DNA of 64,000 bases from RGIG8748 sp045544515 (GTDB lineage Bacteria; Bacillota; Clostridia; UMGS1810). Positions within the stretch are counted from its first letter, which is position 1, and every line of letters starts with the position of its first letter. Location: assembly GCA_045544515.1 (NCBI GenBank), contig JAZPZD010000008.1, forward strand, positions 1 to 64,000, read 5' to 3'. Shown in pieces: positions 24,374 to 33,200 of this stretch. Made by a program: the position numbers and the translations under genes. The notes under the pieces are model-generated. The model did not search any database. It had not been told where the DNA came from and was given only the letters and a program-made list of their open reading frames with translations.

Positions 24374-25522
24374 TTAGGCAAAATTGGTAACCGCTACGCT
24401 GACAGCCTTAGCTTCGACAACTGTGCTGCCTTTCTGCATGGATGCTCCTTCTTTCTTAACTGTGTAGGTATACTTACCGGGTACACAGTTAAATACTGCT
24501 TTACCTGTTGCATCGGTTGTTTTGGTAACACCGGACATTGTAACCTTGGCATCTGCTACTGCTGCATCACCATTTGTTACAGTAAAGGTTACTGCATAGG
24601 TTGTGGGAGCTTTTGCAGGGTCAATGCTTGCAAAGGGGAAACGAGTTGTTTCGTCGGGATTTAATGCATTGATAGGATTGGGGATTTCCCAACCAAGACG
24701 CATTACAACACGAAGTGCAACCATATCTTCCTGTGCAAGATTATAAATAATATTACCTGTTGCAGGGTCTTGGATAACTGCTTCGGTAAGAACCTTGTAT
24801 GTGATATCCTGTCTAATGGAGTACACAGCCTGGCTCATATCACCGACTATAAGCTGTGACTTGTTCTTATCCCAGGAACCATTGTCAATATAGGCTTTGG
24901 GAAGAGAGCCGATTTCGGTACCTGTGATTGGCTGACCGGTTGAATCGAGCATCATACGGAATTTACCTTTGAGGTCTACACCGCCTATAATGCCGGTTAC
25001 ATTGTAGCCGCTTTCCTCTACCTTAACCATTGCGTTGTTGATTGCAGAGTAAAGGCTCTCATCTGCACCCTGTGTTATGGTAGCACCTGCATTTCTTACG
25101 GAAGAAAGAAGGTCCATACGGAAGTTCTTGGGCTTATCTACGCCTGTAAACACCGCATCATCTATCTTTCTGCCGAAAGCTTCTACAAGTCTGGGCTTGC
25201 AATCTGCCCATAAATCAAAGTCCACATCATCGAGCAAATCTTCTTTGATGGGGATTATAACCGCAATTTCCTCTGCGGTGATGAACTTGTTTTCCCAAGC
25301 CATCTTGGTGAGCTGTTTTCTGCCGTTGTTTGTTTCGGCATCTACCCAGTATGCCATAGGAAGAGCATCAAGTACTCTCATCTTGGTCTTATTGGAACTC
25401 ATATTGGGGAGTCTGCGGAACATTGAAAGAGCTTTGGACTGGGTTACTACACCCTCCATAATCTCTCTTATAACATCAGGCTCCATTACTGCTTCTACAT
25501 TACTTCTTGTAATCATTGACAT
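24374..25522 (-). CDS. Major capsid protein with C-terminal Ig-like domain
   Basis: The first 300 residues are an HK97-type capsid protein: ALSMFRRLPNMSSNKTKM, YWVDAETNNGRKQLTKMAW, AVIIPIKEDLLDD, VALRVVMRLGWEI. Residues about 310-382 form a separate beta domain (YAVTFTVTNGDAAVADAKV, TTDATGKAVFNCVPGKY) like the carboxypeptidase-regulatory/Ig-like domains used as capsid surface decoration. In other phages such domains bind mucus glycans or host surfaces weakly. The gene follows the scaffold gene by 18 bases. Confidence 0.9.
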   Translation of the reverse strand: MSMITRSNVEAVMEPDVIREIMEGVVTQSKALSMFRRLPNMSSNKTKMRVLDALPMAYWVDAETNNGRKQLTKMAWENKFITAEEIAVIIPIKEDLLDDVDFDLWADCKPRLVEAFGRKIDDAVFTGVDKPKNFRMDLLSSVRNAGATITQGADESLYSAINNAMVKVEESGYNVTGIIGGVDLKGKFRMMLDSTGQPITGTEIGSLPKAYIDNGSWDKNKSQLIVGDMSQAVYSIRQDITYKVLTEAVIQDPATGNIIYNLAQEDMVALRVVMRLGWEIPNPINALNPDETTRFPFASIDPAKAPTTYAVTFTVTNGDAAVADAKVTMSGVTKTTDATGKAVFNCVPGKYTYTVKKEGASMQKGSTVVEAKAVSVAVTNFA

Positions 25523-25540
25523 AAAATAATCATCCTTTCT

Positions 25541-26053
25541 TTACTTTCTTGCACCTCTTATGAGGTTATTCATTTTGTCGTTGGTTGTGGAGGCTCCTGC
25601 CTTGCCACTTAAATCGGGCGAGGTAGATACCTTCTTTACTACTGTTTCGCCGAAATACTGAGGATTATTCTTTTTGTATTCAGCAAGGTTCGCTTCGAAA
25701 TCATCACCCATAGAGAGAACCTTGGAAGCAACGAACTCCGCAAATTCCGGCTTTGCATTTGCACTTATAACCTTTTTTTCAGCTTTAAGTACTGCAAGCT
25801 CACTCTGCGAAAGGTCATATTTCTTTTGCAGTTCGCTCTCTTTTTCCTCTTTGGTTTTCTGCGAATCTTCCCACTCTTTAAAAGCCTTGTATTCGGGAGT
25901 ATTTTCCCTTGTACGCCTATCTCTTGCTATTCTCTTCTCGATTATAGCGTCAAGTTCTTCTTGAGTGTATGACTTTTTTTCCGGCTCTGTACCTGTGGAG
26001 GTACTTGTTTCCGTATTGCCCTGCTGTGCAGGTGTGTTTTCAAGTTCTGCCAT
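25541..26053 (-). CDS. Capsid scaffolding protein (DUF4355-like)
   Basis: A 170-residue, highly charged helical protein (KKSYTQEELDAIIEKRIARD, SELQKKYDLSQSELAVLKAE) directly before the capsid gene. The motif EELDAIIEKRIAR is typical of DUF4355 scaffolds of Gram-positive phages. It should guide procapsid assembly and then leave the particle. Confidence 0.85.
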   Translation of the reverse strand: MAELENTPAQQGNTETSTSTGTEPEKKSYTQEELDAIIEKRIARDRRTRENTPEYKAFKEWEDSQKTKEEKESELQKKYDLSQSELAVLKAEKKVISANAKPEFAEFVASKVLSMGDDFEANLAEYKKNNPQYFGETVVKKVSTSPDLSGKAGASTTNDKMNNLIRGARK

Positions 26054-26146
26054 TTACATAGCTCCTTTCCGTTTTTGCCCGTCGGCATTTTTGTATAAAA
26101 AAAGCACCTACAATAAATAATTGTAAGTGCTTTGATTATTAAGTTT

Positions 26147-26485
26147 TTATTCTTGTCCTTCTTCGGAAGGTTCTTCCTCCGTTTTTGGTTGTAGTGATAT
26201 GATTTTTTCTAACATTTCAAGTGTCTTTGCCTTAAAGTATAACAATGTGCATATAGCCAGGGTAATAACCCATATTCCCAAAGTTACTGCTGTACAGGTC
26301 CCGTTCCAGTGCTTCTCAAGAACTTCATCCTCATATAACGATGGATATTCCAAAGCATCTGCTATATCCTCGGGGCTTGGCGCCATAAAAACGCTGCCAC
26401 ACAAATATCCACCAACCAACCCCACAAATGCGGTTACAACAATAACAAAAATTATAAATCTATACTGTCCTTCTGTGAAATACAT
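26147..26485 (-). CDS. Two-helix membrane protein, possible superinfection or accessory factor
   Basis: A 112-residue protein with two membrane helices (about residues 10-32 and 64-86) separated by an acidic loop, and an acidic C-terminal tail. It lies in a break between the packaging/portal group and the scaffold/capsid group. A ribosome site GAGG stands before the ATG. It does not look structural; a membrane accessory gene acquired by the phage is the best guess. Confidence 0.6.
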   Translation of the reverse strand: MYFTEGQYRFIIFVIVVTAFVGLVGGYLCGSVFMAPSPEDIADALEYPSLYEDEVLEKHWNGTCTAVTLGIWVITLAICTLLYFKAKTLEMLEKIISLQPKTEEEPSEEGQE

Positions 26486-26873
26486 ATTTGTTCCTCATTT
26501 CTTATGTAATATTGACACATCTATTTGCAGAAATGAAGTACCTACCCTCCTGTATAAGATTTGCAAATAAAAAATGTGCGATTCATCATATCAGAACCGC
26601 ACACGAAAAATGTACAGCTCTGATTCGCCAAAACCAATTGTTACTCTTTCTGCAAGTGTATACAAAAATGAGCGTGTACATTTTTACCCAAAAATATAAT
26701 ACACACCTACAGAAAAAATATTCAATTGATTTTGGCAACTACATTCTAACATAAAACAAATCTAAATACAAGTATTTTATTTGGGCATAAAAATATCACC
26801 TACCGTTAAGCAGATGATATTTAGGTTATTGATTTTTATATTATAAAACCACCATACCATACGGCAGGTGGTT
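26486..26873 (-). other. 388-base non-coding stretch with tandem hairpins inside the late region
   Basis: No convincing gene is seen. On the minus strand there are a hairpin with 9-base arms at 26845-26875 (just at the stop of the 43-residue gene), an 8-base stem near 26790-26820, an 11-base stem joining AAAAATGTACA near 26606 to its complement near 26680, and a TGTGCG/CGCACA stem followed by TTTTTT near 26570. Several of these look like terminators, so head morphogenesis genes may form two transcription units. A TATTAT-type -10 may occur near 26690, but no good -35 box is visible. Confidence 0.5.
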
Positions 26874-27005
26874 TTATTCATCATCATTAGGCCATTCTGT
26901 CAAAAGTTTATCTTTCTCCAAAGCTTCTTTTAAAAGTCTTTCTCTTTCTTCAGCAGGAAGACCCGAGTCAACATAATGCCCATCATAATATTTAGTTTTC
27001 ATCAT
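26874..27005 (-). CDS. 43-residue acidic protein coupled to the minor head protein
   Basis: The frame from ATG 27005 to TAA 26874 is preceded by GGAGG at ideal distance and overlaps the stop of the 590-residue minor head gene as ATGA. The product (MMKTKYYDGHYVDSGLP, then a charged helix EERERLLKEALEKDKLL, ending TEWPNDDE) is compact and acidic. Its tight coupling to a gene carrying a toxin-like C-terminal domain would fit an immunity or inhibitor role, but this is inference. Short proteins of this form also occur beside other phage genes. Confidence 0.62.
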   Translation of the reverse strand: MMKTKYYDGHYVDSGLPAEERERLLKEALEKDKLLTEWPNDDE

Positions 27006-28774
27006 AATTGCCTCCACTCTATGCCATATTCTTTAACATAGTATGCTAAAGTTTCTTTGATTGCCTTTTTTTCATTGTAACCCTTTTTCATAAAATTGTC
27101 AACCATTTTTGAAAAACCATCTGAACTAAAAGCTTTTTTACCCACTTTATAATAATAAACATCCCCATTGTGACATGCAACTATACCACCAGCATATTGT
27201 TTGCTTCCTGCAGATACAAAATCGCTTCCTGTTGGCGGATTGTTTGTACCATGGTTATGTATTGCAATTAAAGCGTTTTTGTTTTCTTTGATTGCTTTTT
27301 GCGCTTTTAATGAATATATAACTTCATTTTCTGTCTTATTATTATAACTCGTTACAATAATTTTTCCCGTGTTAACATCTATTAAGCATATATCCTCAAA
27401 ATATGTACCGTTTCTATGAGTAAGTATTGCCTTTGATTGCTCATATATGGTTTGCTGGGTTTCCTTGCAACAAGGGATGTTATTGAACTTTTCTTTATAT
27501 TCTTTTGTTGATAGCATAGGGAAGTTTACTTTGTTTTCAACAGTATTATGTGTCCTTTTATTATTAATCCCTTTTTCATTACTTACAGCTATTGCCGATT
27601 TTGTTCTTTCCATCTGTGTAGGAAGACCACTTACCTCGGAAAGCTCCACATACTTATCTGTGAGCATTCTTATTTTTGAACGGGCTATAAGCTCTGTATC
27701 ACCTTCACCTGCAGCTTTTGCCATATTAAGTATATCTCGCTGATGGCGTAGAGCCGTTTCCACCTTCCTTTGTAGTTGAGTACCTTCATACATTGTGTAT
27801 TTTTTGCCCTCAAATTCAAAGGTAATATTATCGGCTTTGGCATATTCTGCAAGCTCTTCCTCTGTGTATGCTGGTCTGGAAATTCCGAGAAGAATTGGGA
27901 ACGAAAAATGTAAGCAACCGTATTCTTCAAGCAAAGGATTTGCAACCTTATAAAATGACGGATAGAAAACACCGTCTATTACAATGCCTACTTCATTTAA
28001 TGCGAACTGTCTACCGCCTATAATCTCATGCCCAGGGCGTGGATGCATATGGTAATCAACTTCCATACCATTTGCACCAAATTCCTCTCCAACAAGGTTT
28101 GCTACTTGCTGATTACATTCCTTGACGCCCCAGAGCACGTTTTGTCTTACCGCAGTATCAAGACGCCTACTGTATCCTGTAGCATAATCTACGGTACGGA
28201 TGCCACTTGCAGACATTGTCTTTATAATATCTTTAACAGCCTTACCGAAATTAACCTGTGTAACGGCATAATCAACAACCTTGGTATAAGTGTCCGAGAG
28301 GCTTGTTGCTATCTTATTAGCATTTTTCTCATATAGTGGTGCTAGGCTTTTGCCGTCTTTATCAAAGATAGCAAAAGCTGTGTGCTGTGTCATATTAACA
28401 TATTCATCAACTGTCTGTTTAGCCATTGCTTTGACTTTTCTCTGCAAAGGAATGTTTTCCTCATATGGAATATAATCTATGTTCCTAACCTCATAAAAAG
28501 GCTTGGCAAACTTATAGTTTTCTTTTGCAACAATATCGAATATATCATAAATCTCTGCAATGTCTTTTTTGCTTGTTTCTGCCAAACGATTGGCAATCTC
28601 ATCTGCCCGGGCACCATAATTGTACATTTGTTGAAGCTGATGCACATCCGTTGGCCGTAGTTCTCCGATTTCCTTAAGAACCTCGCCCACTGATACAAGA
28701 TACTCTGTGTTTATATCCGCCAAATGTTTATAAATTCGCTCGGGTAAAAGCTGTATTTGATGTTGATTAAGCAT
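27002..28774 (-). CDS. Minor head protein (Phage_min_cap2 / MuF type) with C-terminal JAB-like domain
   Basis: Residues 1-300 match the minor capsid protein that sits beside the portal and is probably ejected with DNA (QHTAFAIFDKDGKSLAPLYE; RRLDTAVRQNVLWGVKECNQ; HPRPGHEIIGGRQFA). After a helical linker (300-420) comes a separate domain, about 440-560. It reads FEDICLIDVNTGKIIV and ALIAIHNHGTNNPPTGSDF, with HNH at 506-508 and D518, similar to JAMM metalloproteases (H-x-H then S-x-x-D), although the Ser-x-x-Asp spacing is one residue short. Related phage proteins carry toxin or effector domains at this place. The gene lies after the portal and is coupled to a 43-residue gene. Confidence 0.8.
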   Translation of the reverse strand: MLNQHQIQLLPERIYKHLADINTEYLVSVGEVLKEIGELRPTDVHQLQQMYNYGARADEIANRLAETSKKDIAEIYDIFDIVAKENYKFAKPFYEVRNIDYIPYEENIPLQRKVKAMAKQTVDEYVNMTQHTAFAIFDKDGKSLAPLYEKNANKIATSLSDTYTKVVDYAVTQVNFGKAVKDIIKTMSASGIRTVDYATGYSRRLDTAVRQNVLWGVKECNQQVANLVGEEFGANGMEVDYHMHPRPGHEIIGGRQFALNEVGIVIDGVFYPSFYKVANPLLEEYGCLHFSFPILLGISRPAYTEEELAEYAKADNITFEFEGKKYTMYEGTQLQRKVETALRHQRDILNMAKAAGEGDTELIARSKIRMLTDKYVELSEVSGLPTQMERTKSAIAVSNEKGINNKRTHNTVENKVNFPMLSTKEYKEKFNNIPCCKETQQTIYEQSKAILTHRNGTYFEDICLIDVNTGKIIVTSYNNKTENEVIYSLKAQKAIKENKNALIAIHNHGTNNPPTGSDFVSAGSKQYAGGIVACHNGDVYYYKVGKKAFSSDGFSKMVDNFMKKGYNEKKAIKETLAYYVKEYGIEWRQL

Positions 28775-28788
28775 TTAACATCTATCCT

Positions 28789-30213
28789 TTATAAAGCAAG
28801 AACATCTTCGAGCTTTGGATCTTCTTTCTTTATTTCCTCAATCTTCTTTTTTGCGGTTTCTTCATCTTCGCCAAAGACTTTCATTCTGTATTCTGCACGA
28901 GAGATAACACCTGCTTGTTGCTCTCTTAATGCTCTGTTGGATATAGCTTCCTTATCCTCTATGATGCTATCATCAAATCCAATAGTTAGCCCGTTTGTAT
29001 TGATGTTATACGGACCAAACTCGGTGGAAGCATATGCAATAACATCTATAAGCTCATAAAGAGCATCTTCTACTCCCGTTTCGTGTTTTTTCTTGCGGCG
29101 GAACATAGGGCTATTCTGGCTTATAACCTCTGTCGCTGTACTCATACTCTGCAGGTCAAATTTATATCTTCCCGGACCAAAGCCGACCTGTTCTCCAAAT
29201 ATAGCCAGACTTTTATCCAAAGCTTCACAGAGAGCTGATACTCTTATTTCGGAACCTTCGGTCTGTATAAGGTCTTCTTTGTTATAACCATCAGGCAATA
29301 CATACAGAGTAACATCATTTGGGTCAAAGGTTTCGTGTATCTCACCGTTCTTGGCATTTACCTGCATTGCCTCCTGGCGTACAAATGTTCGCTTACGGCT
29401 TGCCTGCACCTCATAATGCAAGCTGTCAAAATCGAGGTCAATAGCCTCAAGAGTGTCTATCGCATTGGCATAATAAGAAATACCCCAAGGGATATCTTCT
29501 TCTATGTTGTTATTCTGTTGAGGCGATATAATAACGAACCAAGGCTTTGCTGACTTTGTATCAAACTCTGCAATAACACTCTCATCTTCAACCTCGGACA
29601 AAGATCCTTTATTATCCAAAAAGACTTTGTTGTGGATAACATAGTTTCCTTTTTCATTCAGCTTGTGGACTGTTAAATGCACATAGCTTTTACCGAGCTT
29701 TGTATGAGATTTGGCAAATGCACACTCTGTTATATTCCTACCGTTCCAGGAAAGCGGATACATTGCATCTGCATCTATGTAATCAACCTTTGTGTTAGCA
29801 GATGAAACATCTATCACATTCATATCGGCGTTTTGAGAGATATCGTGTACACTAACCACTATGGCGCCTGTACCGCTTGCTCCCGATTTCTCTATGCAAT
29901 GGTTTATAAACTTCCAGAATTTGTTTTTGGATAAAACATCTTGCAGAGCCTTGTTGCTATTCTGGTCGGACACCGATATAGTGCACTTTTCATTAAAAAG
30001 AAGATCTGCCCAATCCTCACACGCTTTTTTTGCCATCTGCAAGGATAATCGTGTACGAGATATCTTTTTACTGCCATTAAAAATAGTGTAATTGTGGAAG
30101 GCGTCAACTTTGCCCTTATACCACGATTTCCAAAGTATCAAATTCTTTACCCATACATCCTTTACCTCGGAATTATAATTAAATTTTCTTGAAAGATAAT
30201 TGTCAAGATTCAC
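28789..30213 (-). CDS. Portal protein, SPP1 gp6-like
   Basis: The portal forms the DNA channel at one capsid corner. The 474-residue protein has the usual features: WKSWYKGKVDAFHNY, MAKKACEDWADLLFNEKC, ALDKSLAIFGEQVGFGPG, and the C-terminal TATEVISQNSPMFRRKKKHE. The GTG at 30213 has GAGGTGATTTAT before it; another GTG at 30222 overlaps this site. Its start overlaps the end of terL, in the standard order terS-terL-portal. Confidence 0.92.
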   Translation of the reverse strand: MNLDNYLSRKFNYNSEVKDVWVKNLILWKSWYKGKVDAFHNYTIFNGSKKISRTRLSLQMAKKACEDWADLLFNEKCTISVSDQNSNKALQDVLSKNKFWKFINHCIEKSGASGTGAIVVSVHDISQNADMNVIDVSSANTKVDYIDADAMYPLSWNGRNITECAFAKSHTKLGKSYVHLTVHKLNEKGNYVIHNKVFLDNKGSLSEVEDESVIAEFDTKSAKPWFVIISPQQNNNIEEDIPWGISYYANAIDTLEAIDLDFDSLHYEVQASRKRTFVRQEAMQVNAKNGEIHETFDPNDVTLYVLPDGYNKEDLIQTEGSEIRVSALCEALDKSLAIFGEQVGFGPGRYKFDLQSMSTATEVISQNSPMFRRKKKHETGVEDALYELIDVIAYASTEFGPYNINTNGLTIGFDDSIIEDKEAISNRALREQQAGVISRAEYRMKVFGEDEETAKKKIEEIKKEDPKLEDVLAL

Positions 30214-30218
30214 ATAAA

Positions 30219-31535
30219 TCACCTCAAAATTTTATTGATATGCGGAAAGACGGAATATTCAAATGCGTCAAGGCTATCTATATCAGTAGTTCCGTCGTCA
30301 AGTCTTTCATCTATTTTCTTTTCATCCCACACGGCAGTTTGCAGTGCAAGTATAAGATTTTTGCACTTGTTAAGAATTTTGTATCTGCCAAGTGCCATAA
30401 TTTGATTTGTAAAGTTTATTCTGTCAAGTATAGTTCCTTTGGAGCAGTCATCTATAACAACCGGAATTCCGCAAGAAACCATATAATTTCGCAGCCCTTG
30501 TGTTATAACCTGTCCTAAAGCACCATAATCCGCATATACTTTGTGAACAGCACCATATGTACTTACTATACGATGATAAAAGAGTTCAAAAGCTCTGTAA
30601 AGCTGATCTGGAGTTTTTATACCTGTAATGTCCTCTTCGTCTATCGTATAAACTGTGTTAAATCCATATGAAAAGCCGGTAGCCTTAAATGCGGTGCGGC
30701 TCTTACTGGCTCCATAGTCTATGCCTATTGAAATATAAACAAGGTTTTCGGGAAGTTCATCTATAACAAATGCTTTTGTGTTATCTGCAAATTGCTGGTA
30801 AATAAGTCCTTCGGCTACTGCACGCCTGCCCAAAATATCACGAATATAATAAACCGTACCGACTACATATCGGCTAAGTACTTCTTTGAGGTTCTTTTCG
30901 GGAATATTTATATTGTCAAAAATATTAAAGCTCTCGTAATTATAGCCTCCGACCAATATGCCGTCTTGATTTAGCTTTTGCCATTTGTCTATGTATTCTG
31001 TATATATAATATCATTGGGGTTTTCGGGGTTTAAATCCCAATAAAGCCGTTTTATATGTGCATTGATTTGACGCTTTAAGGCCTCATCTATTGTGTTTTT
31101 ATGGTGGATATTTATTTCTGTTGCTATCCAAAGACCGATTGACATACCTCGGAACTTCTTATAGCTATCTGCCTTACCGCCACCGCAAAAAAGAACTATC
31201 TTTTCTTTGAAGTTAGTATCTGGACCTTTTATTCTAAGGCATTCATTGCCTTTGTATTTGCCCCATTTGCATTGCCCTCTAAATATGTGTTCAAGTCCAT
31301 AACCGTCACAGTCGCCTATAATAAGCTTTGCAGCAGGCTGTGTGGATGCAGTTGCAAGATGTAGCTTGTCCTTTGACTTCTTTAAATCGTGAGCAAAGCA
31401 GAATATATTGTCAGTGGTCTTTCCGCTTCGGATACTACCCTCTGCAATATTTAATGCTGCATTTTGGGTTTTGCGCATATATTCAATATGTTTATTACTC
31501 CAGTTGTATTTGAGAGTGTTGCGCCTTTTAATCAA
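30219..31535 (-). CDS. Terminase large subunit
   Basis: The packaging motor and nuclease. The ATPase half has a Walker A motif EGSIRSGKTTD and a Walker B-like IGLWIATEIN; the nuclease half has IGIDYGASKSRTAF and DYGALGQ with acidic metal-binding residues. This matches PBSX/SPP1-type terminases. The start is uncertain: the TTG at 31535 has GGAG ten bases upstream and gives 438 residues, while the frame stays open to an ATG at 31601 inside terS. It overlaps terS slightly. Confidence 0.93.
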   Translation of the reverse strand: MIKRRNTLKYNWSNKHIEYMRKTQNAALNIAEGSIRSGKTTDNIFCFAHDLKKSKDKLHLATASTQPAAKLIIGDCDGYGLEHIFRGQCKWGKYKGNECLRIKGPDTNFKEKIVLFCGGGKADSYKKFRGMSIGLWIATEINIHHKNTIDEALKRQINAHIKRLYWDLNPENPNDIIYTEYIDKWQKLNQDGILVGGYNYESFNIFDNINIPEKNLKEVLSRYVVGTVYYIRDILGRRAVAEGLIYQQFADNTKAFVIDELPENLVYISIGIDYGASKSRTAFKATGFSYGFNTVYTIDEEDITGIKTPDQLYRAFELFYHRIVSTYGAVHKVYADYGALGQVITQGLRNYMVSCGIPVVIDDCSKGTILDRINFTNQIMALGRYKILNKCKNLILALQTAVWDEKKIDERLDDGTTDIDSLDAFEYSVFPHINKILR

Positions 31536-31971
31536 ATATTTCACTCTCCTGTTCTGATATATCCTCAATCTCACCGGCAAAATCAGGATGCTCCAACCCA
31601 AGCATTTTTGCGATGGTATCGAGTGCCTTTAATTTGTCTTTTGCTTGTATGCACGAATAATCTATATCCGCAAAGCCTATTTTTTTGAGTTCAGTAAGCA
31701 AGTCATCACGCGTAATTTCGGCAGTTTTGGCAGCCTCTTTTTGCAACTTGAGAATTTGCTTTTGAATTTCAAGTTTTTTCAAGTTTTGATTTGCAATGCT
31801 ATAAGCGGTCTTTTCAGAATACCCTGCACGGATTGCAGCTTGCGTTGCATTATTGTCTATAACATACTCTTCGCAAAAGCGGATTTGCTTGTCGGTGAGC
31901 GTTTTTTGTATCTTTTTTCTTTGTGCTTTTTTGCCCATATTTTTCTTTGGCTTTTTTGTTGTCTTTGGCAC
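31528..31971 (-). CDS. Terminase small subunit
   Basis: The protein (about 147 residues) recognises phage DNA for packaging. The core TLTDKQIRFCEEYVIDNNATQAAIRAGYS is the classic Terminase_2 helix-turn-helix. A lysine-rich N-terminus precedes it, and the acidic C-terminus (EDISEQESEIFD) should contact the large subunit. The GTG at 31971 is chosen because AGGTGG lies five bases away; GTGs at 31977 and 31980 are alternatives. Confidence 0.92.
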   Translation of the reverse strand: MPKTTKKPKKNMGKKAQRKKIQKTLTDKQIRFCEEYVIDNNATQAAIRAGYSEKTAYSIANQNLKKLEIQKQILKLQKEAAKTAEITRDDLLTELKKIGFADIDYSCIQAKDKLKALDTIAKMLGLEHPDFAGEIEDISEQESEIFD

Positions 31972-32007
31972 CTTCACCACCTCTCTTTATAAACTCTTAT
32001 TAAATGC

Positions 32008-32037
32008 AAAAAAGACGCTTCCCGGCGGAAACATCTT
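32008..32037 (-). terminator. Possible attenuator before terS
   Basis: On the minus strand an 11-base helix with G-U pairs (32037-32027 with 32022-32012) closes a four-base loop and is followed by TTTTTTG. It lies between a TATAAT-type -10 box (32101-32096) and the terminase genes, so readthrough may be controlled. Confidence 0.55.
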
Positions 32038-32095
32038 TCTTGCAACAAAATCAATACTCATCGGAGACATCTATCGGAGGTTCTTCGACAATATC

Positions 32096-32101
32096 ATTAT
32101 A
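32096..32101 (-). promoter_or_regulatory. Possible late-gene promoter (-10 box only)
   Basis: TATAAT is present on the minus strand in the gap between the ArpU-like gene and terS. No good -35 box lies at 16-18 bases, which would fit a promoter needing an activator such as the adjacent ArpU-like protein. Confidence 0.45.
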
Positions 32102-32131
32102 ACATCTATTTTTGTACCTTTGGTGTCCTTT

Positions 32132-32524
32132 CTATCTTTTTTGGGATAACAGATAGAAAAACTTTCTTCGTGCTCTGTAGAACTGTCTACGCCCGCAAGG
32201 AACATTAAGATACTCATATGGTACACATTCTGTTATGTTATCCAAGAGTTGTTTATATATAGTGCTATCTGCCTCATTGATGGTATCTTCTATTAGCCTT
32301 ACATCATCAGAGAGTTTATCTATCTTAATCGCTTGGGATTCTGTGTTTGAATGAAATCCCCCTTTTCCTCCGGGAACATTTGAATAATTTAATGCCGCTG
32401 TTCCAAGTGAGTTTTTTATTGCTTCTTTCTTTTCGTGATACTGCATGCAAAAATATTTAAGTTCTCGGTACCGTCTTCGACTGATACCGAATTCATCAAG
32501 CCTTAAATCTCTTTCTTTCGCCAT
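32132..32524 (-). CDS. ArpU/RinA-like phage late transcription regulator
   Basis: A 130-residue helical protein with LRLDEFGISRRRYRELKYFC, NVPGGKGGFHSNTESQAI and CGRRQFYRARRKFFYLLSQ. This pattern is widespread just before terminase genes in Firmicutes phages and is related to ArpU/RinA sigma-like late activators. It probably turns on the morphogenesis genes. The ATG at 32524 follows AAAGGAGAGG; an 11-codon upstream extension would run into ssb. It starts 29 bases after ssb ends. Confidence 0.75.
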   Translation of the reverse strand: MAKERDLRLDEFGISRRRYRELKYFCMQYHEKKEAIKNSLGTAALNYSNVPGGKGGFHSNTESQAIKIDKLSDDVRLIEDTINEADSTIYKQLLDNITECVPYEYLNVPCGRRQFYRARRKFFYLLSQKR

Positions 32525-32553
32525 TTTCCTCTCCTTTGTATTCCAAACATCTA

Positions 32554-32946
32554 TCAAAACGGCATATCGTCATCTGCAGGAACAGGTAAATAGGGAAAGT
32601 CATCCATTGTCTCTGCAGGCTTGTCCGTTTCTTTCTTGCTTCCTACAAAATGTATCTCTTCAACTACTACTTCGGTTATGTAGACTTTGGTGCCGTCTTT
32701 GTCATAGTTTCGGGTCTGTATGCTTCCTACTACTCCCAACATATCGCCTTTGCCATAGTTCTTAGCAAGGTATTCTGCAGTTCCACGCCAAGCTACACAG
32801 TTTATAAAGTCTGCATCGTAGTTTCCCTCTGCATTTTTATATCGTCTATTTACTGCAAGAGTAAAACTGCATACGCTTGTAGCGTTCATCGTAGTCTTAA
32901 GCTCAGGCTCCCTTGTTAATCTGCCAATTAAAATTGCTTTGTTCAT
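32554..32946 (-). CDS. ssb: Single-stranded DNA-binding protein
   Basis: A 130-residue OB-fold protein: MNKAILIGRLTREPELK, VCSFTLAVNRRY, DFINCVAWRGTAEYLAKNYGKGD, GSIQTRNYDKDG. The C-terminal tip is the conserved acidic DDDMPF that binds partner proteins. It coats single-stranded DNA during phage replication. It is slightly shorter than chromosomal SSBs because the glycine-rich linker is reduced. Confidence 0.96.
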   Translation of the reverse strand: MNKAILIGRLTREPELKTTMNATSVCSFTLAVNRRYKNAEGNYDADFINCVAWRGTAEYLAKNYGKGDMLGVVGSIQTRNYDKDGTKVYITEVVVEEIHFVGSKKETDKPAETMDDFPYLPVPADDDMPF

Positions 32947-32960
32947 AACATCTATCTCCC

Positions 32961-33146
32961 TTACTTTTCATACGCTATAATTCTTCTTACTGCATAATGG
33001 GCGAACATTCCCAAGATACTGCGATTGCCTTTATCATCTTGAGAATAGCACATCAGATAATTCTTGTCCGTGGTTTCAACGTAATTACATCTACCCTCAA
33101 AATCAAATACTTCTTCATCGTCAGTTATAACACTATAACAAATCAT
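32961..33146 (-). CDS. Hypothetical small phage protein
   Basis: A 61-residue protein (MICYSVITDDEEVFDFEGRC, then YLMCYSQDDKGNRSILGMFA). It has a good GAGGAGG ribosome site and lies 14 bases before ssb. It is probably an early small gene; no family is recognised. Confidence 0.6.
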   Translation of the reverse strand: MICYSVITDDEEVFDFEGRCNYVETTDKNYLMCYSQDDKGNRSILGMFAHYAVRRIIAYEK

Positions 33147-33200
33147 TTTTTAATCTTCCTCCTCTTCTAAATCTGCGAATATTAAATATGTCTTGTAATG

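Noticed and set aside
26400..26560. GGAGGG-type ribosome site and short frames upstream of the membrane gene at 26147
   Set aside because: No start codon at proper distance in a frame longer than 22 codons that does not overlap the real gene.
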